Assembly (NCBI RefSeq): GCF_017301635.1
Contig: NZ_CP071091.1
Span: 9,230,501 to 9,294,500 of the forward strand
Reading direction: 5' to 3'
Source of the DNA: Myxococcus landrumus
GTDB lineage: Bacteria > Myxococcota > Myxococcia > Myxococcales > Myxococcaceae
Length of the DNA: 64,000 bases
Shown: piece after piece, positions 33,454 to 41,496 of the stretch
Layout of the letters: every line of letters begins with the position of its first letter
Position numbering within the stretch: the stretch's first letter is position 1
The notes under the pieces: generated by a model
The model's database searches: none
Told to the model about the DNA's origin: nothing
What the model saw: only the letters and a program-made list of their open reading frames with translations
Translations under genes and position numbers: made by a program

Positions 33454-34217
33454 TGGAGCCTCGCTTCCAGGAACGAGGGCCCTTCGGCCGCGCCCCCTTG
33501 AGTGGTGGTGAAGATGAGCGCGCCGGTCCCCCGTTCGAGCGAGAGGGCAGGCCCGAAGCGGCAGGTCAGGACCGTGACATCCTTCACGGTGGCACAGCGA
33601 GCCCGGGCCCGCGTCGCGAGTGGCGCACACGCCGCCCACACGTCCAGCTCCGCCATCACCTCGTCGTCGAAGGTCTTCCAATCGAACGTGAAGGTCGGTG
33701 ACGTGCCACACGCCTTGCGCAACGCCGCCATGGCCTCGGCGGCGCGCGCGGTGTACTTCTTCTCGAGGAAGGGCCAGGCCTTCTTCTCGAAAGCCGTGAG
33801 CCGCCCGGACTCCCGTTGCAGCAGGTGCGCGGAAATCACCTCGGCGGCAGACGCCTTGTCCGTCGCCTCCTGGTTGAACTTGACGCGGAAGGATGGCTTC
33901 CCGGGAACAAAGGCATCGACATCGCCAGCGCGCTGGGAGAGCAGCACCCAGTCCGCGCCGCGATGACGGACGACGAAGTCGATACCCCGCCCCGTGGTCC
34001 GGGCCTTGCCGCGCACCGAGAGACCGTCCTGCTCGGAGTCCGTGCCCTGAAGCCGCAGCACCACCTCCGACGCCTCGCGGGGCGCCAGCGTCACGACCTC
34101 GATGGACTGGCCGTCGGTGCCCCGATAGACCTTGATGGCCAGCGACTCCAGTGACTCCTCCGCCATGGCCGCCTGGGCGAAGAGCAGCAGGAGAAGCATC
34201 GAGATCTTCCGCGCCAT
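33450..34217 (-). CDS. Secreted protein with C-terminal four-Cys domain, second gene of cassette
   Basis: A 255-residue exported protein (signal MARKISMLLLLLFAQAAMA). Residues ~22-130 are beta-rich (IKVYRGTDGQSIEVVTL). From ~160 the sequence KACGTSPTFTFDWKTF...AACAPLA...ARCATVKDVTVLTCRFG...LSLERGTG follows the same cysteine and motif order as the whole mature protein of the preceding gene (CGT-C-C-C, then LE+GT). So it is a fusion of a unique N-terminal domain to that shared domain. I know no name for the domain. It starts at ATG 34217, 2 bp after the upstream gene's stop, and overlaps the downstream gene by 4 bp. Confidence 0.75.
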   Translation of the reverse strand: MARKISMLLLLLFAQAAMAEESLESLAIKVYRGTDGQSIEVVTLAPREASEVVLRLQGTDSEQDGLSVRGKARTTGRGIDFVVRHRGADWVLLSQRAGDVDAFVPGKPSFRVKFNQEATDKASAAEVISAHLLQRESGRLTAFEKKAWPFLEKKYTARAAEAMAALRKACGTSPTFTFDWKTFDDEVMAELDVWAACAPLATRARARCATVKDVTVLTCRFGPALSLERGTGALIFTTTQGGAAEGPSFLEARLQ

Positions 34218-34219
34218 GC

Positions 34220-34696
34220 TCAGTTCAGCGCCTTCTCGAGGATGGCCTTGGTGTTGTCCGTGATGTTCGTGTGGTCCTTGTTCATGCGGTACGTGAGGGT
34301 GCCCTTCTCGAGCGTGATGTTGCGCTGCGTCGCGCTGTTGGTGCCATCGTCCTTCTCCGCGGGCTTGACGCCCGTGAAGAGACACGACACGCCGGTCACC
34401 TTCTTCGCGATGGCCTTCTTGTAGGCGGGGCGCTCGCAGAGGGCCTCCACGCCATTGAGTGCCGCTTCACAGTACGAGCCGTTGCTGCTGCTGCCCCACT
34501 CCTCGGGCTTGAAGTTCTGGAAGTCGCTCTTGACGGTGAGCTTGGTGCCGCACTTGTCGTTGGCGGCCTTCAGCGCCGGGGCAATCGTCTGCTCGAAGGA
34601 CTCCTTGGCCTCTTCCTGCGAGGGCTTGAGGTCTTCCTCGGCGAAGGCGGACGTCGAGAGCAGGGCCACTGCGGCGAATACGAGCTTTGAGTGCAT
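34220..34696 (-). CDS. Small secreted four-Cys protein, first gene of cassette
   Basis: A 158-residue exported protein with signal peptide MHSKLVFAAVALLSTSAFA. The mature ~138 residues begin with an acidic helix (SQEEAKESFEQTIAPALKAA), followed by KCGTKLTVKSDFQNF, then SYCEAAL, EALCERP, VTGVSCLFTG and ITLEKGTLTYRM. Four cysteines in this order are shared with the C-terminal domain of the next gene's product. The ATG at 34696 has GGAG upstream (GGAGAAACATCCCGC) and leads the operon. Function is unknown; likely periplasmic or released. Confidence 0.78.
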   Translation of the reverse strand: MHSKLVFAAVALLSTSAFAEEDLKPSQEEAKESFEQTIAPALKAANDKCGTKLTVKSDFQNFKPEEWGSSSNGSYCEAALNGVEALCERPAYKKAIAKKVTGVSCLFTGVKPAEKDDGTNSATQRNITLEKGTLTYRMNKDHTNITDNTKAILEKALN

Positions 34697-34862
34697 GCGG
34701 GATGTTTCTCCAGGAATGGAAAGCAATCGCGATTTTCTGTGTATTCTGGCCCAGATGCAAGGTTGCGGGGAGTCGACCCTGGGGTGCTGGGCGAGCGATG
34801 CAGTGGCGTGACGATGCGCCTGGTGCGGACGCGTATGCCGCGACATGCGTCCGCTCTCTCAG

Positions 34863-34985
34863 GGGTCAGGGCGAGGCGGGGCGGGCGAAGCGCGTCACCA
34901 CTTGCCGGTTGAAGGCGGGAAGGTCATCCGGCCAGCGGCTGGTGACGAGCATGCCATCGACGACGACCTCCTCGTTCACCCACGT
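34863..34985. repeat. Direct repeat, right copy (partner 30058-30177)
   Basis: This copy is the 3' end of the intact NTF2-DJ-1 gene plus 3 bases beyond its stop. It matches the left copy at about 95% over ~120 bp in the same orientation. The intact gene continues beyond the repeat, so this is the parental copy and the left one the derived tail. Confidence 0.85.
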
Positions 34986-35861
34986 GGCGCCCGCATTCTG
35001 CAGGTCGAGGCGCAGGGAGGGGAAGGAGGTGACTCTGCGCCCCTTCACGCCCCCCGCGTCGGCGAGCAGCCACAGGCCGTGACAGATGGCGGCGACAGGT
35101 TTCTTCGCCTGGAGGAATCCCTGCACGAACGTGACGGCCTCGGGGACCAGGCGCAGGCTGTCCGCGCTGGGGGTGCCTCCAGGCAGGTAGAGCGCGTGAT
35201 AGGCGTCCGGGCGGGCTTCACTGAGCACGCGGTCCACGGAGAACTCGCTCGTCCGGCCTGCCTTCGTCTCCGCGCGCACGGTGCCCTCATTGGGGGCGAT
35301 GAGCTCCACGCGGGCCCCGGCCTCCTCGAGCGCGCGGCGGGTCTCCGTCATCTCGGGGAGATTGAAGCCGTGGGTGACGAGGATCGCCACGGTGCGACCG
35401 GCGAGCGGGCTGCTCTTCGCCGTCAGAGGCGCGGCGGGAGTGGCGGCGTCCGTCCGGGGTTCGCGGTGGAACACCTTGCTGACGATGGTCCACTTGCCTC
35501 CCAGCTTGAGCAGGGAGATGTAGTCGATGAAGTCGAACTTCGGCGTGCGCACGGACACCTTGGCCATCGCCGCGGTGCCGGCGACATCAAGCTGAAGGAC
35601 CTTGTCCTCGCGTCCGGTGGCGGGGTTCTTCACCACGGTCTCGATGTAGTCCGCGCTGGCCCAGGCGGTGAAAGTGCCATCGGGCTTCACGTAGAGGAGC
35701 TTCGATTCGAGATGGAAGGCGCGATGAAGGCGCGCGCTGTCGCCGGACTTCACCCCCTCCGTGTAGTCGGCGACCACCGCGCGGACGGCCTCCGCGTCGT
35801 CGGCGGGTGTGGCCGACAGCCAGATGGCGAGCAGAATCGAAGGGAGTGGGGCGAGCGTCAT
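34866..35861 (-). CDS. NTF2-like domain fused to DJ-1/PfpI domain
   Basis: A 331-residue exported fusion protein. A signal peptide (LPSILLAIWLSATPA) is followed by an NTF2/lumazine-binding-2-like domain (~20-130: VRAVVADYTEGVKSGDSARL, GGKWTIVSKVFHREP). A DJ-1/PfpI domain occupies ~150-331, with the nucleophile-elbow Cys260 in VAAICHGLW. DJ-1/PfpI members include glyoxalase III, deglycase-like and protease-like proteins; the reaction here is not known. The export signal is unusual, as most DJ-1 proteins are cytoplasmic. The last ~120 bp are duplicated at 30058-30177. Confidence 0.85.
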   Translation of the reverse strand: MTLAPLPSILLAIWLSATPADDAEAVRAVVADYTEGVKSGDSARLHRAFHLESKLLYVKPDGTFTAWASADYIETVVKNPATGREDKVLQLDVAGTAAMAKVSVRTPKFDFIDYISLLKLGGKWTIVSKVFHREPRTDAATPAAPLTAKSSPLAGRTVAILVTHGFNLPEMTETRRALEEAGARVELIAPNEGTVRAETKAGRTSEFSVDRVLSEARPDAYHALYLPGGTPSADSLRLVPEAVTFVQGFLQAKKPVAAICHGLWLLADAGGVKGRRVTSFPSLRLDLQNAGATWVNEEVVVDGMLVTSRWPDDLPAFNRQVVTRFARPASP

Positions 35862-36233
35862 GGACTTCTCCGTGAAGATGGGCGGCGACTCTCGGCTCTT
35901 GTCAGCGCCGCGGCGGAGGCTTTCCGCCAGTGGCGGCGGCCGTCGGTGAGCGGCGGCTGATGTCGGTCAGCGGTCGTGTGTCGCCGCACTCGAGACGAGT
36001 GGGGGGGCGCGCGTGGATGCAGAAGCAGACCTCCACGTCGCATGAGTTCCGCTGTGTCTCAGGCACGCGCGGCACACGTGTCTGCCGCGAGTTCATCCAG
36101 GAACTGGGGACGCGTGTTTGTTATCGGCGCATGCACTCCACCGAATCCCACCACGTGGAGACAGGACGCAGTCACCGTGCTCGCGCCCGTGGCTCAGTGA
36201 TGCTCCTCGCGAGTGCGGCACTGACGCCTTCGT

Positions 36234-36249
36234 CTGTTCGAGCAAACAG
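36234..36249. promoter_or_regulatory. Dyad CTGTTCGAGCAAACAG, possible activator site
   Basis: CTGTT and AACAG form 5-bp arms around CGAGCA. The centre lies about 120 bp upstream of the start site predicted from the sigma-54-like element, the distance at which enhancer-binding activators often bind. It also fits the enterobacterial LexA pattern CTGT-N8-ACAG, which is less likely to apply in this phylum. Confidence 0.25.
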
Positions 36250-36336
36250 TGCGTCCGCGCGAGTCCTGTCGCGCAAATGCTGCGCACCCTTCGCTGGATT
36301 TCCCGTCCTCAGCGCCAGTGTGGGCCGGTGAGCACT

Positions 36337-36353
36337 CTGGCCTTCACGTTGCA
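36337..36353 (+). promoter_or_regulatory. Candidate sigma-54 (-24/-12) promoter of the ACIII operon
   Basis: CTGGCCTTCACGTTGCA has the invariant GG (36339-36340) and GC (36351-36352) separated by exactly 10 bases, plus full matches to CTGGC and TTGCA of the consensus. The middle ACG-R positions do not match. The predicted start site near 36364 would leave a ~50-nt leader carrying GAGGAGG before the ATG at 36413. Confidence 0.4.
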
Positions 36354-36412
36354 CTGACGCCGTGCGTGCCGGGCACTGGGCCCGGCTTCCCCGTGAGGAG
36401 GGGCACGCAGCA

Positions 36413-37258
36413 ATGCGGACACGTGTGCTGGGAGGACGGCCGCGTCAGGAGCGCAGGCTCGTTCCCATCATCCCGCTCCTGGCTGTACTGGGCGCGCCGG
36501 TCGCGATGGCCGAGGGCGCCGCGCGGCAGGGCGCGCAGCTCTTCACCCAACGGTGCGCGACTTGTCACTCGGTGGGAGAGGGCGACCGGATTGGCCCTGA
36601 CCTGCACGGAGTGCTGGAGCGGCGTGACGAAGCCTGGGTGACCCGCTTCATCACGAGCCCGGGCGCGCTCATCGATTCGGGAGACCCGGTCGCCACCGAG
36701 CTGCTCGCGAAGTTCAACGGCGTGCGCATGCCCGACCAGTCGCTCACCGACTCCGAGCGCGCGAGCCTCTACGCCTTCTTCCGCGACTGCACCCAGAAGG
36801 GGAAGGGCGGTTGCAAGCCCTCGCCCGCGGAGAAGATGGGCACGGACGCCGCGCCCGAGGAAATCGCGCGAGGCCGCCGACTCTTCGAGGGCACCGAGTC
36901 CCTGAAGAACGGCGGCGCCGCCTGCATCGGTTGTCACGACGTGCGAGGCGCGGGCGTGGCGGGGGGTGGAACGCTGGGACCCAACCTGACCTTCGCCTTC
37001 GCGCGCATGGGGGAGAAGGGGATGCGCCCCGCCCTGGCGAAGCTGGAGGGGCCCATGATGGGTGCGCTGTACGCGAAGGCGCCGCTCGATGAGGAAGAGC
37101 AGTACGCCCTCAAGGCGTACTTCGCGGAGGCCTCTCGAGACGGCAGCCGTCCTCGCGCGGACCGGGACTTCTTCTACCTGGGCGTCGTCGGACTGGCCGC
37201 GGCGCTGGGCTTCATCGGCGTGGTGTTCGCCTCGCCGTCCTCGCGAGGCAAGTCGTGA
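36413..37258 (+). CDS. Membrane-anchored di-haem cytochrome c
   Basis: First gene of the ACIII operon. The 281 residues have an N-terminal signal/anchor helix (VPIIPLLAVLGAPVAMA) and two class I cytochrome c domains: CATCHS near residue 45, with axial Met in NGVRMPDQSL, and CIGCHD near 174, with Met in GPMMGAL or GMRP. A C-terminal membrane helix follows (YLGVVGLAAALGFIGVVFA). It would hold haem c on the periplasmic face and pass electrons between the NarI-like cytochrome b and ACIII or an oxidase. GAGGAGG precedes the ATG. The next gene overlaps by 4 bp. Confidence 0.85.
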   Translation: MRTRVLGGRPRQERRLVPIIPLLAVLGAPVAMAEGAARQGAQLFTQRCATCHSVGEGDRIGPDLHGVLERRDEAWVTRFITSPGALIDSGDPVATELLAKFNGVRMPDQSLTDSERASLYAFFRDCTQKGKGGCKPSPAEKMGTDAAPEEIARGRRLFEGTESLKNGGAACIGCHDVRGAGVAGGGTLGPNLTFAFARMGEKGMRPALAKLEGPMMGALYAKAPLDEEEQYALKAYFAEASRDGSRPRADRDFFYLGVVGLAAALGFIGVVFASPSSRGKS

Positions 37259-37881
37259 GCGACTCCATCCTGTTCAACGTGGTTCCCTATGCGGCCGCGC
37301 TCGTCACCTTGGCGGGCGGCATCGCGCGGCTGACGGCGCGAGAGCCCGCGGCGCCTCCTTCACCGTGGACGCCCGCGGGCCGCACGGTGTTGGCGGGCTC
37401 CTCCATCGTCCTGTTCCTGCACCTGGTGGGGCTCGCGGCGCCTCGCGCGATGCAGGTCTTCAACGCCTCTCCCGCGCGTCTCTTCACGCTGGAGTCGCTC
37501 AGCCTCATCGGTGCGCTCCTGCTGAGCTGGGGCCTGTTGACGCTGGGCCTTCGCCGGGCGCGTGAAGGGCAGTGGGGGGCCGTCGTCGCGCTCGCCCTCG
37601 TCCTGTCGCAAGTGCTCACCGGTGTGTACGTGGCCGTGGCCCTGCGCTGGGCCTCCGCCTGGTACCTGCATGTCACGGTGCCCTACCTGCGCTCGCTGAT
37701 GTCCTTCCAGCCGGACGCGACGCTGTTGCAGGCCGCGCCGCTCGTCATCCAGGTGCACGTGCTCGCCAGCATCGCCCTCTTGGGAGTGGCGCCCTTCCTG
37801 CGCTTCGGCCGCGTGCCCGCGCGCACGCCAGAGTCCGTCGAGCCCGGTCTGCTCGCCACGCCTCGCGAGGAGACACCATGA
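37255..37881 (+). CDS. NarI-like cytochrome b membrane subunit
   Basis: A 208-residue polytopic protein with five hydrophobic helices. It resembles the gamma (cytochrome b) subunit of respiratory nitrate reductases: FNVVPYAAALVTLAGGIAR at the start, VLFLHLVGLAAPRAM, LSQVLTGVYVAVALRW, and a last helix with APLVIQVHVLASIALL followed by PFLRFGR. Histidines in FLHLV, YLHVTV and VQVH-type positions are candidate haem b ligands. No catalytic nitrate reductase subunits are present, so it may pass quinol electrons to the fused-operon cytochrome c. GTG start; 4-bp overlaps on both sides. Confidence 0.7.
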   Translation: MSDSILFNVVPYAAALVTLAGGIARLTAREPAAPPSPWTPAGRTVLAGSSIVLFLHLVGLAAPRAMQVFNASPARLFTLESLSLIGALLLSWGLLTLGLRRAREGQWGAVVALALVLSQVLTGVYVAVALRWASAWYLHVTVPYLRSLMSFQPDATLLQAAPLVIQVHVLASIALLGVAPFLRFGRVPARTPESVEPGLLATPREETP

Positions 37882-38501
37882 GCCGCGCTTCCTTCCGTGT
37901 CCTCGGGTACGCCGGTGCCCTCGCCGCGCTGAGCCTGGGCGGGTGCAACAGCCCCGTGAACAACCAGCAGGGCCACATGCCGGCGCAGCCCGTGGCCTTC
38001 TCCCACGCGGTCCACGCGGGCCAGTACGAGCTGGATTGTCAGTACTGCCACGTGGGCGCCGAGAGCAGCCGTCACGCGGGTGTCCCCTCCACGAGCGTGT
38101 GCTTGAACTGCCACTCGCAGGTGAAGAAGGACTCGCCCGAAGTCCAGAAGGTCATCGCCGCCGTGGCCGCGAAGGCGTCCATCGAGTGGGTGCGTGTCCA
38201 CCGTCTCCCGGACCACGCCTACTTCAACCACGCGAGCCATGTCACCGCGGGCGTGGCGTGCCAGACGTGCCACGGCAAGGTGGAGGAGATGGTGCGCGTG
38301 GAGCAGGTGGAGCCCATGACCATGGGCTGGTGCCTGGACTGTCACCGCAAGACGCTGGCGCAGGAGCAGACCGCGCCGCTGCCTTCCACGCCGCGAAAGG
38401 GCGAGCTGTTGGCCCTGACGTCCGGCTCACCGTTGCCCGAGCCGTCGAAAACCCCTCGCATCTTGCGGCCGCCCTCGGACTGCTCGAGCTGCCACCGCTG
38501 A
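37878..38501 (+). CDS. actA: ACIII subunit ActA, penta-haem cytochrome c
   Basis: Periplasmic multihaem subunit of Alternative Complex III, which oxidises quinol and reduces cytochrome c or an oxidase. The 207 residues have a lipoprotein signal (SLGGC) and five CxxCH sites: CQYCH, CLNCH, CQTCH, CLDCH and CSSCH, with extra histidines (FSHAVHAG, NHASHV) as likely distal ligands. The haem count matches ActA. The ATG overlaps the preceding stop (ATGA), and ActB begins 13 bp after its stop. Confidence 0.92.
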   Translation: MSRASFRVLGYAGALAALSLGGCNSPVNNQQGHMPAQPVAFSHAVHAGQYELDCQYCHVGAESSRHAGVPSTSVCLNCHSQVKKDSPEVQKVIAAVAAKASIEWVRVHRLPDHAYFNHASHVTAGVACQTCHGKVEEMVRVEQVEPMTMGWCLDCHRKTLAQEQTAPLPSTPRKGELLALTSGSPLPEPSKTPRILRPPSDCSSCHR

Positions 38502-38514
38502 GGACCTCCGCGCC

Positions 38515-41496
38515 ATGTCCGACACCCTTCCCAAGTACTGGCAGAGCCTGGCCCAGCGAGCGACCGACGGCACGGGACTCGAGCCACGGCACAACGAGTT
38601 CGCGGAGGAGCTCCCGGTGGGCGTCGCCGCTGTCCCTCCGGATGCGAGCTCCCGCCGCGACTTCTTCAAGATGATGGGCCTGAGCGCCGCCGCGGCGATG
38701 GTCGCGTGTCAGCGCGCGCCGGTGCAGAAGCTTGTCCCCTACGTGTCCAGACCGGACGAGGTGATGCCGGGCACCGCGCTCTGGTACGCGTCCACCTGCG
38801 AGGGCTGCTCCGCGCGCTGCGGTCTGTTGTTGAAGACGCGCGACGGGCGTCCCATCAAGGTCGAGGGCAATGACGAGCACCCCGTCTCGCGCGGAGGCGT
38901 GTGCGCGGTGGGGCAGGCCTCGGTGCTCTCGCTCTACGACGCGAGCCGGGCGCGCTTCCCCACGCGCACCCACGGCCGCATCACCTGGACGGACCTGGAC
39001 GCCGAGGTGAAGGCGGGGCTGCTCAAGGCGAAGGAAGACGGCAAGGCCATCCGGCTGGTGTTGCCCTGGGTGATGGGGCCTTCGCTGGAGGCGGGCGTGA
39101 AGCGCTTCCTCGCCGCGCACCCCACGGCGCGCACGGTGCGCTACGAGCCGCTGGGCGAGCTGTCGGCCATCGGTGACGCCTACCGCATCACCCACGGCGC
39201 CCGGGTGGTGCCGGACTACCGCTTCGAGCGGACGAAGGTCATCGCCAGCTTCGGCGCGGACTTCCTGGGCACGTGGGTGTCGCCCGTGGCCTTCACGCGC
39301 CAGTACTCGGAAGCGCGAGACGCCGCCGGACGCAGGGCGATGTCGCGGCACTATCAGGTCGAGCCCGTGATGACGCTCACGGGCGCGGCGGCGGACCGCC
39401 GCTTCGTGGTGGCACCGTCCGACGTGACGCTGGCGCTCGGAGACGTGGTGCGCGGGCTCGCGGCGAAGGCTGGGCGCACCCTTCCAGGGCTGACGGCGCT
39501 GCCGGCCTCCAAGCTGGACAAGACCTCCGTGGACGAGCTCGTCGACGCGCTGTGGTCGCATCGCACCGAGTCGCTCGTGGTGTGCGGCGGCGACGACGTG
39601 GCGGGCCAGGCGCTGGCGGCGACGGCGAACCAGTTGCTCGGCAACGAAGGCACCACGGTGCTTCCGATGGACGGTGTCCGGCTGGATGAGGACGCACTGT
39701 CCTACGGCGAGCTGCTCGCCGAGCTGGGCGCGGGAAGCGTGGGCGCGGTGCTCTTCGCGGGCGTCAACCCCGCGCACGCGGACCCTCGGGGAGGGGAGCT
39801 GGGCAGCCTGTTGAAGGCCGTGCCCCTCACGGTGACGCTGAATGACCGCCTGGACGAGACGACGCTGCTGACCCGGCTGCACGCGCCGGCCTCCACGCCG
39901 CTGGAGTCGTGGGGCGACGCGGAGCCTCGCCGGGGTGTGCTCTCCCTGCGCCAGCCCGCGGTGTCTCCGCTGCACGACACGCGCGACCTGATGGACTCCC
40001 TCCTGGCATGGGCGGGCCTCTCCGCGACTCACTACGACTTCCTGCGCGCGCGCTGGGAGGCGGAGGTCTTCCCTTGCGCTGGGACGGCGGGGCAGGACTC
40101 GGGCACCGCCTGGGACGACGCGGTCCGGCGGGGCGTGGTGACGCTGCCCTCGACGCCGGTGGAGCCGCTGTCGTTCCGCGAGGAGTCACTGGCGAAGGCG
40201 CTGGCCTCGGTGTCGCGGCCTTCGGGGGAGTGGGAGCTGGTGTTGTTCTCGTCGGTGGCGATGCGCGATGGCGCGCCCGCGAACAACGCCTGGCTCCACG
40301 AGGTGCCGGACCCCATCACCAAGGCGACCTGGGGCAACCAGGCGCTCATCGCCCCCTCGCGGGCGAAGGAGCAGGGCCTGTCCGATGGCGACGTCGTGAA
40401 GGTGAGCGTGAGCGGCAAGTCGGTGTCGCTCCCGGTGCTGGTGCAGGCGGGAACCCATCCCTCCACGCTGGCCGTGGCGGTGGGCTATGGCCGCACGCGG
40501 GCCGGGCGCATCGGCGATGGCGTGGGCTCGCATGTCTTCCCGCTCGCGGCGGTGGTGGGCGGGCGCGCGTGCCGTACCGTACCGGGCGCGACGGTGGCCG
40601 GGACGGGCGAGCGTCAGAAGCTCGCGCTCACGCAGACGCACTCCAGCCTGGAAGGCCGTCCGCACGTGCGAGAGGCGGAGCTGGCCGCGTTCCTGGCGAA
40701 TCCCCGCGCGGGCAACGAGGGCCACGGCGGGCACGGCACCAACGGCGCCCATCCGCTCTCCATCTGGTCCGGCCACGAGTACAACGGCCACCGGTGGGCG
40801 CTCGCGGTGGACCTGAGCATGTGCACGGGCTGCTCGGCGTGTGTGGTGTCCTGCCAGGCGGAGAACAACATCCCCAGCGTGGGCCGCGAGGAGGTGCTGC
40901 GTCAGCGCGAGATGCACTGGATGCGCATCGACCGGTACTACCAGGGCGACGAGGCGAACCCGCAGGTGGTGCACCAGCCGATGATGTGCCAGCACTGCGA
41001 GAACGCGCCGTGCGAGACGGTGTGCCCGGTGCTCGCGACGGTGCACTCGAGCGAGGGGCTCAACCAGCAGGTCTACAACCGCTGCGTCGGGACTCGGTAC
41101 TGCGCGAACAACTGCCCGACGAAGGTGCGCCGCTTCAACTGGTTCGACTACCCGCACGACGAGCCGCTCGAGCGGATGGTGCTCAACCCGGACGTGGTGG
41201 TCCGCAGCCGGGGCGTCATGGAGAAGTGCTCCATGTGCGTGCAGCGCATCAACGAGGGCAAGGCGACGGCGAACCGCGAGGGCCGGCCGCTGAAGGACGG
41301 CGACGTCCAGACGGCCTGTCAGCAGAGCTGTCCCGCCAAGGCCATCCACTTCGGCGACCTGAATGACCCGAACAGCCGGGTGGCGAAGCTGGCGAAGGAC
41401 GGGCGCTCGTTCCGGTTGCTGGAGGAGCTGAACATCGGGCCGTCCATCACCTACCTCACGAAGATCCGGAACACCGGGTCGGGAAGCGGAACATGA
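38515..41496 (+). CDS. actB: ACIII subunit ActB, molybdopterin-oxidoreductase-like/Fe-S fusion
   Basis: The large 993-residue periplasmic subunit. A twin-arginine signal ([20 protein letters not shown]) starts near residue 44 after a cytoplasmic leader, as usual for ActB. Residues ~80-680 are the molybdopterin-oxidoreductase-like domain, which in known ACIII lacks the Mo cofactor; [11 protein letters not shown] marks its N-terminal Cys cluster. From ~768 a ferredoxin-like domain carries [39 protein letters not shown] and KCSMC/ACQQSCP, enough for three 4Fe-4S and one 3Fe-4S cluster. It contacts ActA and ActC. It overlaps actC by 4 bp. Confidence 0.93.
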   Translation: MSDTLPKYWQSLAQRATDGTGLEPRHNEFAEELPVGVAAVPPDASSRRDFFKMMGLSAAAAMVACQRAPVQKLVPYVSRPDEVMPGTALWYASTCEGCSARCGLLLKTRDGRPIKVEGNDEHPVSRGGVCAVGQASVLSLYDASRARFPTRTHGRITWTDLDAEVKAGLLKAKEDGKAIRLVLPWVMGPSLEAGVKRFLAAHPTARTVRYEPLGELSAIGDAYRITHGARVVPDYRFERTKVIASFGADFLGTWVSPVAFTRQYSEARDAAGRRAMSRHYQVEPVMTLTGAAADRRFVVAPSDVTLALGDVVRGLAAKAGRTLPGLTALPASKLDKTSVDELVDALWSHRTESLVVCGGDDVAGQALAATANQLLGNEGTTVLPMDGVRLDEDALSYGELLAELGAGSVGAVLFAGVNPAHADPRGGELGSLLKAVPLTVTLNDRLDETTLLTRLHAPASTPLESWGDAEPRRGVLSLRQPAVSPLHDTRDLMDSLLAWAGLSATHYDFLRARWEAEVFPCAGTAGQDSGTAWDDAVRRGVVTLPSTPVEPLSFREESLAKALASVSRPSGEWELVLFSSVAMRDGAPANNAWLHEVPDPITKATWGNQALIAPSRAKEQGLSDGDVVKVSVSGKSVSLPVLVQAGTHPSTLAVAVGYGRTRAGRIGDGVGSHVFPLAAVVGGRACRTVPGATVAGTGERQKLALTQTHSSLEGRPHVREAELAAFLANPRAGNEGHGGHGTNGAHPLSIWSGHEYNGHRWALAVDLSMCTGCSACVVSCQAENNIPSVGREEVLRQREMHWMRIDRYYQGDEANPQVVHQPMMCQHCENAPCETVCPVLATVHSSEGLNQQVYNRCVGTRYCANNCPTKVRRFNWFDYPHDEPLERMVLNPDVVVRSRGVMEKCSMCVQRINEGKATANREGRPLKDGDVQTACQQSCPAKAIHFGDLNDPNSRVAKLAKDGRSFRLLEELNIGPSITYLTKIRNTGSGSGT

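Larger units (their letters stand above)
35862..36412. other. Regulatory region upstream of the ACIII operon
   Basis: 551 bp between the divergent DJ-1 fusion gene and the cytochrome operon with no supported gene. It contains a 16-bp dyad at 36234-36249, a sigma-54-like element at 36337-36353, and the ribosome site GAGGAGG before 36413. Confidence 0.5.

Noticed and set aside
36234-36249. CTGT-N8-ACAG as an SOS/LexA box
   Set aside because: It fits the enterobacterial consensus, but LexA sites differ in this phylum and the downstream genes are respiratory. Kept only as an unassigned dyad.
38242-40032. 596-residue minus-strand frame opposite actB
   Set aside because: It is composed mainly of Arg, His and Gln, as expected for the antisense of a high-GC coding gene; actA and actB occupy the other strand with clear haem and Fe-S motifs.
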